64,000 nucleotides of DNA from Martelella endophytica (lineage in GTDB: Bacteria; Pseudomonadota; Alphaproteobacteria; Rhizobiales; Rhizobiaceae). Each line of letters starts with the position of its first letter. The first letter of the stretch is position 1. The position numbers and the translations under genes were made by a program. A model generated the notes under the pieces. It searched no databases, was not told where the DNA came from, and saw only the letters and a program-made list of their open reading frames with translations. Below, piece by piece: positions 44,564-52,975 of the stretch. The DNA is taken from contig NZ_CP010803.1 in NCBI RefSeq assembly GCF_000960975.1, forward strand, positions 3,813,818 through 3,877,817, read 5' to 3'.

Positions 44564-45847
44564 ATGATCAAAACCAGCCGAATGCGTTTTCTGGCCGTGA
44601 GCGTGGCCACATTGGCCTTTACGGGAACGGCTTCCGCCGGTTCGTTCGCATTGCGCGAGCAGAGTGCGGCAGGTCAGGGGCAGGCCTTTGCCGGCGCCGC
44701 CGCCGGACAGGCGGGCCTCGGCTCGATGTACTGGAACCCGGCGACCATGGCGGCCTATGAGGGTTTCCAGGCAGAGGTCGACCTTTCCGGGATCTTCCCC
44801 TATTCCGACATCAGTCCAGCGAGCGGCACCGCGCCTGCCCTGCTTCTGCTGGGTGGCACCGGCTCGACGGGCGACATGGCCATGGACGCGGCGCTGCCGG
44901 CCGGCTATGTCAGCTATCAGGTGACCGACGACCTCTGGCTTGGCCTTGGCCTCAACACACCCTTCGGCCTCGAAACCAAGAACCCGACCAATTACGCCGG
45001 GCAGATCTATGCCCGCACGTCGGAAGTCCTGAGCTACAACATCACCCCGACCATCGCCTATCAGGTCAACGACTGGCTGGCGGTCGGCGGCGGCATCGAG
45101 GCGATGTATTTCAGTACGCGGCTGACGCAGGCGATGAGCCCCTATCCGGGTGCACCGACCGCCGAACTCGGCGGCGATTCCTGGGGCGTCGGCTTTACCC
45201 TCGGTTTCACCCTGACGCCGATGGATGGCACGGTGATCGGCGTCGGCTACCGTTCGCAGATCAAGCAGAACCTTGAAGGCACGCTGAAGCTCGGGGCCGG
45301 TCTGCCGCCGCTACCGGCCGGCTGGTATTCGGTGAAGACCGATCTGACGCTTCCGGACCAGATCACGGTAGGCCTCAGCCAGGCGCTGACCGACAAGCTG
45401 ACGTTCAATGCCGGGTTCGAATGGACCAACTGGAGCGTTTTCAACAACTTCCCGGTCTACGGCACTTCCGGCTTCACCAATGGGCTGGAGCTTGCCGAAC
45501 TGCCCTTCGAATATGACGACGGCTACTACGTCGCCATCGGCCTCGAATATGACTGGACCGATCAGTTCACCGTGCGTGGCGGTCTCGGCTATGAATGGTC
45601 GCCGATCTCCTCCAAGAACCGCGATCTGCGCCTGCCCGACAGCGATCGTATCCATGCCTCGATCGGCGGTACCTACAACTGGACGGACAGGCTGTCGCTG
45701 GATCTGGCCTATGAGCACATCTTCACTACCGGCGATACCGACATCAAGATCGATGCCAGCAATCCGCATTATGCGGGTCTCGCCTTCTTCGGTGATGTCG
45801 ATGCCCATGTCGATATCGTGTCGGCCAGCCTGCGCTATCGCTTCTGA
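44564..45847 (+). CDS. FadL/OmpP1-family outer-membrane transporter
   Basis: Beta-barrel protein for uptake of long-chain fatty acids or other hydrophobic compounds. It has a signal peptide ending TASA-GSFALREQ; the mature N-terminus carries the FadL pattern (QSAAGQGQAFAGAAA, then SMYWNPATMA) that plugs the barrel, and the C-terminus ends ASLRYRF with the terminal Phe. The start at 44564 follows GGAGGAG, giving 427 residues. The beta-oxidation genes 1.2 kb further on make fatty acids a plausible substrate, but aromatic hydrocarbon porins share this family. Confidence 0.9.
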   Translation: MIKTSRMRFLAVSVATLAFTGTASAGSFALREQSAAGQGQAFAGAAAGQAGLGSMYWNPATMAAYEGFQAEVDLSGIFPYSDISPASGTAPALLLLGGTGSTGDMAMDAALPAGYVSYQVTDDLWLGLGLNTPFGLETKNPTNYAGQIYARTSEVLSYNITPTIAYQVNDWLAVGGGIEAMYFSTRLTQAMSPYPGAPTAELGGDSWGVGFTLGFTLTPMDGTVIGVGYRSQIKQNLEGTLKLGAGLPPLPAGWYSVKTDLTLPDQITVGLSQALTDKLTFNAGFEWTNWSVFNNFPVYGTSGFTNGLELAELPFEYDDGYYVAIGLEYDWTDQFTVRGGLGYEWSPISSKNRDLRLPDSDRIHASIGGTYNWTDRLSLDLAYEHIFTTGDTDIKIDASNPHYAGLAFFGDVDAHVDIVSASLRYRF

Positions 45848-45855
45848 AAACAGAG

Positions 45856-45882
45856 CCGCCCCCGGAACAACAACGGGGGCGG
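45856..45882 (+). terminator. GC-rich hairpin between the FadL and DUF2147 genes
   Basis: Nine-base-pair stem CCGCCCCCG / CGGGGGCGG, loop of nine. No T-run follows, so it may stabilise the upstream message or attenuate rather than terminate. Confidence 0.45.
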
Positions 45883-45947
45883 AACGATGCCCGGGGTTCT
45901 TGAGGAGGAGCCCCGGCTCATGTCTGGAAACGAGAGGGAGGATTTCC

Positions 45948-46358
45948 ATGATCAAGGCAGTTATCGCAGGCGCGTTTGCTCTCGGTCTGATGACGGTCAC
46001 CAGCGCTGCTGCCGCCTCACCGGACGGCAAATGGCTGACGGAAAGCGGCAAGACGCAGGTGCAGATCGCGCCGTGCGGCGGCAATCTCTGCGGCACCATT
46101 GTCTGGCAGAAGACGCCCATGAAGGACGAGAAGAACCCCGTTGCCGGCAAGCGCAGCCGCGATCTCGTCGGCACACAGATGCTCTACGGCCTGGCGCCCG
46201 AAGGCAACAATGCCTGGAAAGGCAAGCTCTACAACTTCGAGAACGGCAAGACCTACACCGGCAAGATGGAACTTACCGACACCAACACGCTCAAGCTTTC
46301 AGGCTGCATTCTGGGCGGTGCGATCTGCAAGAGCCAGACCTGGCGCAGGACGAAATAG
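45948..46358 (+). CDS. DUF2147 exported protein
   Basis: Small exported protein of 136 residues. A signal peptide (MIKAVIAGAFALGLMTVTSAAAA) precedes the DUF2147 core: SPDGKWLTESGKTQVQIAPCGGNLCGTIVW and GCILGGAICKSQTWRR in pattern, with a Cys pair in each part that could form disulfides. The family is lipocalin-like and its function is unsettled. The start is six bases after GAGGGAGG. It follows the FadL gene by 100 bases and may share its transcript. Confidence 0.88.
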   Translation: MIKAVIAGAFALGLMTVTSAAAASPDGKWLTESGKTQVQIAPCGGNLCGTIVWQKTPMKDEKNPVAGKRSRDLVGTQMLYGLAPEGNNAWKGKLYNFENGKTYTGKMELTDTNTLKLSGCILGGAICKSQTWRRTK

Positions 46359-46414
46359 GACATATCGAAATGACGCGACTGGCCGCATATGGCGTGCCGG
46401 TCGCACGCTATCGA

Positions 46415-46676
46415 GGCAGCGCCCTGAACAGGCGCTGCCTTCAGACTGCTGACAAACAGCCCCTAAGCTCGGGTCATCCGCGTGCTTGACACGAGGATCC
46501 AGGCAGTGCTGCCAGTGCATACATTAAGACTCAGGAAAATCAACCGGTTGAGCCGCCTGGATGCTCGGATCAGGTCCGAGCATGACACCCGTGGGTGGGT
46601 TGGCGTGAGTGACAGTCCCAGAAGCTGTGGCTTTGTCAGCAACCTGGAGGCAGCGCCCGGAACAGGCGCTGCCTTT
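46415..46676. repeat. Repeat mosaic: two near-identical hairpins flanking rhizobial palindromes
   Basis: The 334 bases between the DUF2147 and SCP2 genes hold no gene. A 27-base hairpin GGCAGCGCCcTGAACAGGCG-type sequence occurs at 46415-46441 and again, with one change, at 46650-46676. Between them are palindromic units such as TGCTCGGA-TCAGG-TCCGAGCA and a copy starting CTCGGGTCATCC, typical of rhizobial intergenic repeats. The two hairpins can end the converging DUF2147 and SCP2 transcripts. Confidence 0.7.
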
Positions 46677-46692
46677 CGTGTTTCAGGCGGGC

Positions 46693-47013
46693 TTATGACG
46701 CTTCTTCGAGAAGGCCGGCAAGCTTCAGCGCCACGCCCTGCGAGCCGCGAACCTTCAGACGCCCCGTCGAGAAAGCCAGCATGGGGTTCAGTTTCCCCTC
46801 GACAAGCTTTTCCAGATTGTCGGATGTGAGGATGAGGACGGTATCGGCCTCCGCCTCCCCCGTGCCATCCTCTTCGATTTCGACATTGCCGTTTGTGGCG
46901 TCGAGCAGAATGGAACCGCCATCCTTCAGATCGAAGCGGACCCTGTAGCCCAGTTCCTCGAGACTGTCGGACTTGTCTTCCATTGCAGCGATAAGCGCAC
47001 TGATCTCAGCCAC
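46693..47013 (-). CDS. SCP2 sterol-carrier-like lipid-binding protein
   Basis: A 106-residue single SCP2 domain. The pattern VRFDLKDGGSILLDATNGNVEIEEDG followed by ADTVLILTSDNLEKLVEGKLNPMLAFSTGRLKVRGS is typical. Such proteins bind acyl chains or acyl-CoA and often sit beside beta-oxidation genes. It starts 30 bases after the acyl-CoA dehydrogenase stop, in the same direction, so it is probably the last gene of the fad operon. Confidence 0.9.
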   Translation of the reverse strand: MAEISALIAAMEDKSDSLEELGYRVRFDLKDGGSILLDATNGNVEIEEDGTGEAEADTVLILTSDNLEKLVEGKLNPMLAFSTGRLKVRGSQGVALKLAGLLEEAS

Positions 47014-47043
47014 TAAACTCTCCTCCTACTGTTCGCCGGCGCC

Positions 47044-48834
47044 CTAGAACGCCATTTCATCGAGCGCCATCATCGCGGCCTTGCCGGAACGGATGGATGC
47101 GACGAGGCCGGCAGCCTGTGGCAGGATACGGGTCATGTAGAACTGCGCGGTCGTCAACTTGGCCTTGTAGAAGTTCGGATCGTCGCACTGCCCGTCGAGG
47201 GCCTGATGGGCGACCTTCGCCGATCTCAACCACATCACGCCAAGCGCAACGAGGCCGAACAGGCGCAGATACTCGGTTGCGGCGGCACCCGCCTCTTCCG
47301 GATCCTTCAGGCTCTTTTGCGCGATCTCGGCGGTGCAGAGCTGCAGCCCGCCAAAGGCCTTCGACAGCGGCTGGACCAGATCGGCAAGCCGCTCGTCATC
47401 GACGGCGGCGTCGATTTCCTCGAGCACGGGATGGAAGAACGAGCGCAGATAGCGCCCCATATGCGCCGGCAGCTTGCGACCGACAAGATCGAGCGCCTGC
47501 ACGCCGTTCGTGCCCTCGTAGATCATCGAGATACGGCTGTCGCGAACATACTGCTCCATGCCATGATCGCGGATGAAGCCGTGGCCGCCATAGACCTGCA
47601 TGCCGATCGAGGCTGTCTCGAAGCCGAGGTCGGTGAACAGCGCCTTGACGATCGGCGTCATCAGCGCGGTGAAATCTTCCGCTTCCTTCCGCTTTTCCGG
47701 GTCGGGGTGATGCTTCATCATGTCGAGGTTGCGCGCCACCCAGCCGCCGAGCGCGCGGCAGCCCTCGGTGTTTGCCCGCATCGTCATCAGCATGCGCCGC
47801 ACGTCGGGATGAACGATGATCGGATCGGCAGGCTTGTCGGGATGTTTCGCACCCGACAAGGAGCGCCCCTGAAGCCGTTCCTTGGCATAGGCGACAGCGC
47901 CCTGATAGGCCGCTTCCGCAGCGCCGAGCCCCTGAATGCCGACGGACAGCCGCTCGCTGTTCATCATCGTGAACATGGCGCGCATGCCCTTGTGCGGCTC
48001 TCCGACAAGCCAACCCTTTGCCTCGTCGAACGACATCTGGCAGGTCGCTGAAGCCTTGATACCCATCTTGTGCTCGATACCGGAGCACGAGACGCCGTTG
48101 CGCTTTCCGGGAGCCCCTTCGGCATTCGGCAGGAATTTCGGCACCAGGAACAGGCTGATGCCCTTGATCCCCTTCGGCGCATCGGGAAGACGTGCCAGAA
48201 CCAGATGGATGATGTTTTCCGTCAGGTCATGCTCGCCGGCGGAGATGAAGATCTTCGATCCGGTGATCTTGTAGCTGCCGTCATCCTGCGGTTCGGCGCG
48301 GGTCCTGAGCAGGCCGAGATCGGTACCGCAATGGGCCTCCGTCAGACACATCGTGCCCGACCATGTGCCCTCGACCATCTTCGGCAGGTAGGTCTGCTTC
48401 AACTCCTCGCTGGCGTGATCGACAATCGCCTGATAGGCGCCGTGGGTCAGGCCCGGATAGAGGCCGAAAGAGAGATTGGCCGCGCAGCTCATCTCCTCCA
48501 CCAGCTTGTTGATCGATTCAGGCAGGCCCTGCCCGCCCCATTCCGGGTCGGAGGCCATTGCGGTCCAGCCGCTTTCCGCAAACGCCCGGTAGGCTTCCTT
48601 GAATCCATTCGGGGTGCGCACGACGCCGTTTTCCAGAACGCAGCCTTCTTCGTCTCCGGAAGCATTCAGCGGCAACAGCACCTCGGTGCAGAACTTGCCG
48701 GATTCTTCCAGAATGGCATCGGCAAGGTCAGGGCTGATTTCCTCGAGACCCGGCATGTCCGGATAGTCGCTGATGCCGATCAGTTCATGCAGAACGAAAC
48801 GCATGTCCCGGATGGGCGCATTGTAAACTTGCAT
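47044..48834 (-). CDS. fadE: Long-chain-type acyl-CoA dehydrogenase
   Basis: FAD enzyme for the first oxidation step of beta-oxidation, passing electrons to ETF. The 596-residue chain has the N-terminal, beta (MCLTEAHCGTDLG) and helical domains (MIYEGTNGVQALDLVGRK) plus an extra C-terminal domain of about 120 residues found in the large proteobacterial enzymes (FadE2/DmdC-like group). It is 17 bases downstream of fadN. The symbol follows the fadN-fadA-fadE order known from Bacillus. The chain-length preference is not readable. Confidence 0.9.
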   Translation of the reverse strand: MQVYNAPIRDMRFVLHELIGISDYPDMPGLEEISPDLADAILEESGKFCTEVLLPLNASGDEEGCVLENGVVRTPNGFKEAYRAFAESGWTAMASDPEWGGQGLPESINKLVEEMSCAANLSFGLYPGLTHGAYQAIVDHASEELKQTYLPKMVEGTWSGTMCLTEAHCGTDLGLLRTRAEPQDDGSYKITGSKIFISAGEHDLTENIIHLVLARLPDAPKGIKGISLFLVPKFLPNAEGAPGKRNGVSCSGIEHKMGIKASATCQMSFDEAKGWLVGEPHKGMRAMFTMMNSERLSVGIQGLGAAEAAYQGAVAYAKERLQGRSLSGAKHPDKPADPIIVHPDVRRMLMTMRANTEGCRALGGWVARNLDMMKHHPDPEKRKEAEDFTALMTPIVKALFTDLGFETASIGMQVYGGHGFIRDHGMEQYVRDSRISMIYEGTNGVQALDLVGRKLPAHMGRYLRSFFHPVLEEIDAAVDDERLADLVQPLSKAFGGLQLCTAEIAQKSLKDPEEAGAAATEYLRLFGLVALGVMWLRSAKVAHQALDGQCDDPNFYKAKLTTAQFYMTRILPQAAGLVASIRSGKAAMMALDEMAF

Positions 48835-48851
48835 GGGTTTCCGTCCTTGTC

Positions 48852-51185
48852 TCAGTTTCTAAGGGGTTTTCCGGTTTCGATGATGCTCTCGAACCGATCG
48901 AGCGTCTTCGTCGTCCTGACGAGGCGCATGAAGCTCTCTTGCTCAAGTTCGAGAATGCTTTCCTCATCGACATGATCGATGATGTCGGTCGCACCGCCTG
49001 AAAGCACGGTCGCAAGTTCGCTCGCCACCGTCATGTCATGCGGTGTGGCAATGCCGCGGCGGGCAAAGCCCTGGGCTGCCATTTCCAGCGCGACTTTGCC
49101 CGAGGGGCCGGGCAGCACGATTTCCTCCGGCTCCGGTGGATGATAGCCATCGACCATCGCAAGCGCGCGCGCCTTCGCATCGGCCAGAAGCCGGTAGCGG
49201 TTCATGGTGATGCCGTCATCCTTGCGCAGGAACAAGAGGTCCTTCGCCTCGTCGGCCGATTTGGCCACGGTCGCCGTCGACAGCATTTCGAAGACCTTGG
49301 CCGTCGCCGGCATGGGCCCCTTCGGGGTCGCGGGGTTCTTCTGCCAGCGGGTCAGCATTTCCTTGCAGCCGCCCCAGGCCGGTACGAGGCCGACACCGCA
49401 TTCGACGAGCCCGATATAGGTCTCGGCATGCGCCTGAACCGCATCCGCGTGGAGCACGATCTCGCATCCGCCGCCGACCGCCATGCCCGAGGGCGCGGCA
49501 ACCACGGGGAACGGCGCATATTTCATCTTCCGATAGGTGCTCTGGCCGTTGCTGACGAGCTTTTCGATTTCGCCCCAGGCCGCAATATTGGCGGCGAAGA
49601 GCGCAAGGCCGAGATTGGCGCCAACGGAGAAGTGCGTGCCTTCATTGTAGATCACCAGCGCCTTGTAATTCTTCTTGACGAGACCGATCGTCTTGTCGAG
49701 CAGCGCCATGATCTGGTCGTCCATGGCGTTCGCCTTCGAGGTGAACTCGAAGCAGACGACGCCATCGCCGATATCCCAGGCAGACGCGGAGCCGTTCTTC
49801 AGAAGCGGCTCACTGACGCGCTTGATGTCCTCAAGCATGACGACGCCCTCTGGCCGGGCAATGTCGCGGTAGCTGCCATCGGGCTGAAGCGCCTGACGCC
49901 GACCGTTCTCGATGCGATAGAAGCTTCGATCACCGAGCGTTTCCAGAAGCGGGGGGATGGGCATGTTTTCTTCCCGCATGCGCGCGACAAGCCACGCGCC
50001 GCCGATCTGATCGACAAGCTCGAACGGCCCCCAACGCCAGTTGTAACCAAGCCGCATGACTTCATCGATGGCCGCAATATCGTCGGCGGCGTCGCCGACA
50101 AGGCTTGCGGCATAGGAAAGCGTGTTGGCCATGACGTTAAAGGCATAGCGGCCGAGGGGTCCGTCGATCTCCATCACCTGACGCGGTTTCCTGGCGGCTT
50201 TCAAAGCCGGCGCATCAGGCTTTTCGGACGTCCGGTAGTGGCCGTTCTCGAGATCGATCGCTTCCTTGATCTTCTGGCCGCCCTCCCGGTTCAGACGATA
50301 GAAGCCACCCTTGCCCTTGCGACCAGTGTAACCTTCGGCAATCATCCGGTCGACGAGCGGCAGGTCGCGATGGGTCTCATGGAACATGTCGCCCTCCGGC
50401 AGGGCGCCCTTCAGGCTTGCGCCGACATGCGGCATCAGGTCGAGGCCGACCAGATCGATCAGACCGAAAATGCCGGTCTTGGGAATGCCGAACGGCTTGC
50501 CCATCACCGCATCGGCCTCTTCGATCGTCAGCCCCTGCTCCAGTGCCTTCAGCACGCCAAGCTGGATCCACGTCACCCCGAGCCGGTTTGCCACGAAACC
50601 GGGCCGGTCGTTGCAAGCGACGACACTCTTGCCGAGCTTGCGATCGGCGAAGTCGGTCACGGCCGCGACCAGAGCTGCATCCGTTTTGGCGCTGTTCACC
50701 AGTTCCATCAGCCGCATGTAACGCGGCGGATTGAAGAAGTGGGTGATCATGAAATCACGCACGAAATTATCCGGCATGCCTTCGACGAGACGGGCCAGCG
50801 GAATGGTCGAGGTATTCGACGAAACGGCAGTGCCCGGCTTTCTCACCGCGTCGATACGGCGATAGAGCGCCTGCTTCACGTCAAGCCGCTCGACAACGAC
50901 CTCGATGATCCAGTCGACATCGGCGAGCTTTTCGAGGTCGTCCTCGATATTGCCGGTTTCGACCAGTTTGGGTGCGCGCTTCGACATGAAGGGCGCAGGG
51001 TCGGCCTTCTTCATCTTCGCAACCGCTGTTTCAGCGATCACGCTGCGGTTGGAAGCACCGTCCGGCACGATATCGAGCAGCAGCACCTTGTGTCCGGCGT
51101 TGGCGACCTGGGCGGCAATGCCCGATCCCATGACGCCGGCGCCGATAACGGCGACCTTGTTGATTTCGAAATTGGTTCCGGCCAT
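48852..51185 (-). CDS. fadN: 3-hydroxyacyl-CoA dehydrogenase / enoyl-CoA hydratase, FadN-type
   Basis: Bifunctional beta-oxidation enzyme of 777 residues. The dehydrogenase comes first: Rossmann motif VAVIGAGVMGSGIAAQVANAG near residue 9, then HFFNPPRYMRLMELV. The hydratase/isomerase half follows from about residue 440 (HFSVGANLGLAL, GGGCEIVLHADAVQAHAE). This order is that of FadN, the reverse of FadB. The ATG at 51185 overlaps the thiolase TGA as TGATG, so translation is coupled. Confidence 0.93.
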   Translation of the reverse strand: MAGTNFEINKVAVIGAGVMGSGIAAQVANAGHKVLLLDIVPDGASNRSVIAETAVAKMKKADPAPFMSKRAPKLVETGNIEDDLEKLADVDWIIEVVVERLDVKQALYRRIDAVRKPGTAVSSNTSTIPLARLVEGMPDNFVRDFMITHFFNPPRYMRLMELVNSAKTDAALVAAVTDFADRKLGKSVVACNDRPGFVANRLGVTWIQLGVLKALEQGLTIEEADAVMGKPFGIPKTGIFGLIDLVGLDLMPHVGASLKGALPEGDMFHETHRDLPLVDRMIAEGYTGRKGKGGFYRLNREGGQKIKEAIDLENGHYRTSEKPDAPALKAARKPRQVMEIDGPLGRYAFNVMANTLSYAASLVGDAADDIAAIDEVMRLGYNWRWGPFELVDQIGGAWLVARMREENMPIPPLLETLGDRSFYRIENGRRQALQPDGSYRDIARPEGVVMLEDIKRVSEPLLKNGSASAWDIGDGVVCFEFTSKANAMDDQIMALLDKTIGLVKKNYKALVIYNEGTHFSVGANLGLALFAANIAAWGEIEKLVSNGQSTYRKMKYAPFPVVAAPSGMAVGGGCEIVLHADAVQAHAETYIGLVECGVGLVPAWGGCKEMLTRWQKNPATPKGPMPATAKVFEMLSTATVAKSADEAKDLLFLRKDDGITMNRYRLLADAKARALAMVDGYHPPEPEEIVLPGPSGKVALEMAAQGFARRGIATPHDMTVASELATVLSGGATDIIDHVDEESILELEQESFMRLVRTTKTLDRFESIIETGKPLRN

Positions 51186-52321
51186 CAGACACGCTCCAGC
51201 ACGGTTGCAATCCCCTGCCCGCCGCCGATGCACTGGGTCGCAAGGGCATATTGCCCACCCTCACGCTCCAGAAGCGACGCCGCCTTGCCGACGATCCGCG
51301 CGCCGGTCGCGCCGAGCGGATGGCCAAGCGCTATGGCGCCGCCATCGATGTTGATCCGCTCTTCGGCAAGGCCGAGGTCGCGAATGCAGGCGATCGACTG
51401 GCTGGCAAAAGCCTCGTTGAGTTCGATGACGTCCATCGCGCCGACATCGACCCCGGCACGCTTCAGCGCCTTGCGACTGGCACCGACCGGGCCGATGCCC
51501 ATGATATCCGGCGCGCAGCCGCAAACGCCGACCGAAGTCAGGCGTGCCAGCGGCTTCAGCCCATTCTTCAGCACGTATTCCTCGGAGCAGACCAGCACGG
51601 CGGAAGCGCCATCCGTCAGGGGCGAAGAGGTGCCGGCCGTCACCGTGCCGTCCACCGAGAAAGCAGGCTTCAGCCCGGCCAGAACCTCGGCGGTCGTTTC
51701 CGGACGAATGCAGCCGTCTTCGGAAACCGAGGCGCCGTTCACACGGATCGGCACGATCTCGTCCTTCAGGCGTCCGCTGGCGCGGGCAGCCGCAGCCTTT
51801 TCCTGGCTCCTGACGGCGAAGGCCTCCTGTTCCTGGCGCGATATCTGCCACTTGGTGGCAACGTTTTCGGCTGTGTCGCCCATGCCCATATAGGCACCCG
51901 GTTCTTTCGCATGCAGCGCCGGGTTCGGCATCGGGTTGAAGCCCATCATCGGCACGCGGCTCATGCTTTCCACCCCGGCGCAGATGAACACCTCACCGGC
52001 ACCGAGCTGGATCTGGCCGGCGGCCATGTGGATCGACTGCATCGACGAGCCGCAGAAACGGTTGACCGTAACGCCGCCCACCGACTGGGGCAAATCGGCC
52101 ATCAGCACGACGAGACGCGCGAGATTGAGGCCCTGCTCGGCTTCCGGAAAGGCACAGCCGAGAATGAGGTCTTCGATATCCTCCGGCTTGACGCCCGTCG
52201 TTTCGACGAGGCCGCGAACCACCTGGGCCGCAAGATCATCTGGACGGACACGGGCCAGTTCGCCCTTGGTGGCGAGTGAAAACGGCGAGCGCTGATAGCC
52301 CGCGATGACAACGTTGGTCAT
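51185..52321 (-). CDS. fadA: Acetyl-CoA acyltransferase (3-ketoacyl-CoA thiolase)
   Basis: Thiolytic last step of beta-oxidation. Cys90 (NRFCGSSMQSI) is the acyl nucleophile, His is in GHPLGATGAR and the second Cys in TQCIGGGQG, all in place. The start at 52321 has GGAGG six bases upstream, giving 378 residues. It is the first gene of fadA-fadN-fadE-SCP2, with about 210 bases upstream that carry a small palindrome, and overlaps fadN by one base. Confidence 0.94.
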   Translation of the reverse strand: MTNVVIAGYQRSPFSLATKGELARVRPDDLAAQVVRGLVETTGVKPEDIEDLILGCAFPEAEQGLNLARLVVLMADLPQSVGGVTVNRFCGSSMQSIHMAAGQIQLGAGEVFICAGVESMSRVPMMGFNPMPNPALHAKEPGAYMGMGDTAENVATKWQISRQEQEAFAVRSQEKAAAARASGRLKDEIVPIRVNGASVSEDGCIRPETTAEVLAGLKPAFSVDGTVTAGTSSPLTDGASAVLVCSEEYVLKNGLKPLARLTSVGVCGCAPDIMGIGPVGASRKALKRAGVDVGAMDVIELNEAFASQSIACIRDLGLAEERINIDGGAIALGHPLGATGARIVGKAASLLEREGGQYALATQCIGGGQGIATVLERV

Positions 52322-52513
52322 GGCATCCTCCCGAAAAACGCGATGCTGTGGATTGGAAAAGAGCGCGCGCATGCAGGAGCGCCGCAGCGCCCTCCATTCA
52401 AAGAGCGCGCGGTAACGGCAACTGCCGGTGCGGGACGAGGCACGGGCATGACGGCGGGCAAGGCAAACGCCCGCCTCGAAATTTCATCAGGATACTTGCT
52501 TAAAGCGCTGTTT

Positions 52514-52524
52514 TTACGCTGTAA
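52514..52524. promoter_or_regulatory. Small palindrome in the fadA upstream region
   Basis: TTAC-GCT-GTAA, a perfect inverted repeat just after the MerR-type gene stop and about 190 bases before fadA. It could be an operator for that regulator; evidence is position only. Confidence 0.3.
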
Positions 52525-52532
52525 GACCGGCC

Positions 52533-52961
52533 TTAGCTGGCAAGCTTTCCGGCCTTCTGCGATAGCCGATCCTCGGCCTCGCGTTCGACGTTCTGCAGCT
52601 CCGCAAGCGTCAGATCGAGCGCCACCTTCTGCTCCTCGAGCAGATGCATGCGTTCGCGCACCGCCTTCAGAAGCGCAGTAAGCTGCTCCTGCTGCGTCCG
52701 GTCGATCTCGTAAAGGTCGAGGAACTGCTTGATTTCCTGCAGCGAAAAGCCGAGCCGCTTGCCCCTGAGGATCAGGATCAGCCGGGCGCGGTCGCGCTGG
52801 GTGTAGATGCGCGTCTTGCCGGCGCGACCGGGATTGATCAATCCCTTGGTCTCGTAAAACCGCACGGCGCGTGGCGTGATCCCGAGCTCGCTCGCAAGCT
52901 GGGTAACGGTAAAGAACTGGTCCGTCACAGGAAACCTTCTCGTCGAAATTCGTTTCACCAT
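52533..52961 (-). CDS. MerR-family regulator, LiuR-like
   Basis: Transcriptional regulator with the MerR wHTH at residues about 17-85 (VTQLASELGITPRAVRFYE, LRGKRLGFSLQEIKQFLDLY) and a C-terminal coiled coil, ending without a cysteine metal site. This fits the LiuR group that controls branched-chain or fatty-acid degradation. I use the ATG at 52961, five bases after AGGGGG; the GTG at 52928 with AGAAGG is an alternative (131 residues). It lies between fadD and fadA on the same strand and is the obvious candidate regulator of both. Confidence 0.88.
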   Translation of the reverse strand: MVKRISTRRFPVTDQFFTVTQLASELGITPRAVRFYETKGLINPGRAGKTRIYTQRDRARLILILRGKRLGFSLQEIKQFLDLYEIDRTQQEQLTALLKAVRERMHLLEEQKVALDLTLAELQNVEREAEDRLSQKAGKLAS

Positions 52962-52975
52962 AACGGCCCCCTGCC

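Noticed and set aside
49038..51893. A 951-codon open frame on the plus strand
   Set aside because: It lies wholly opposite fadN and fadA, whose products are unmistakable. Long antisense frames are expected from the codon bias of GC-rich genes, and the translation has no recognisable domain.
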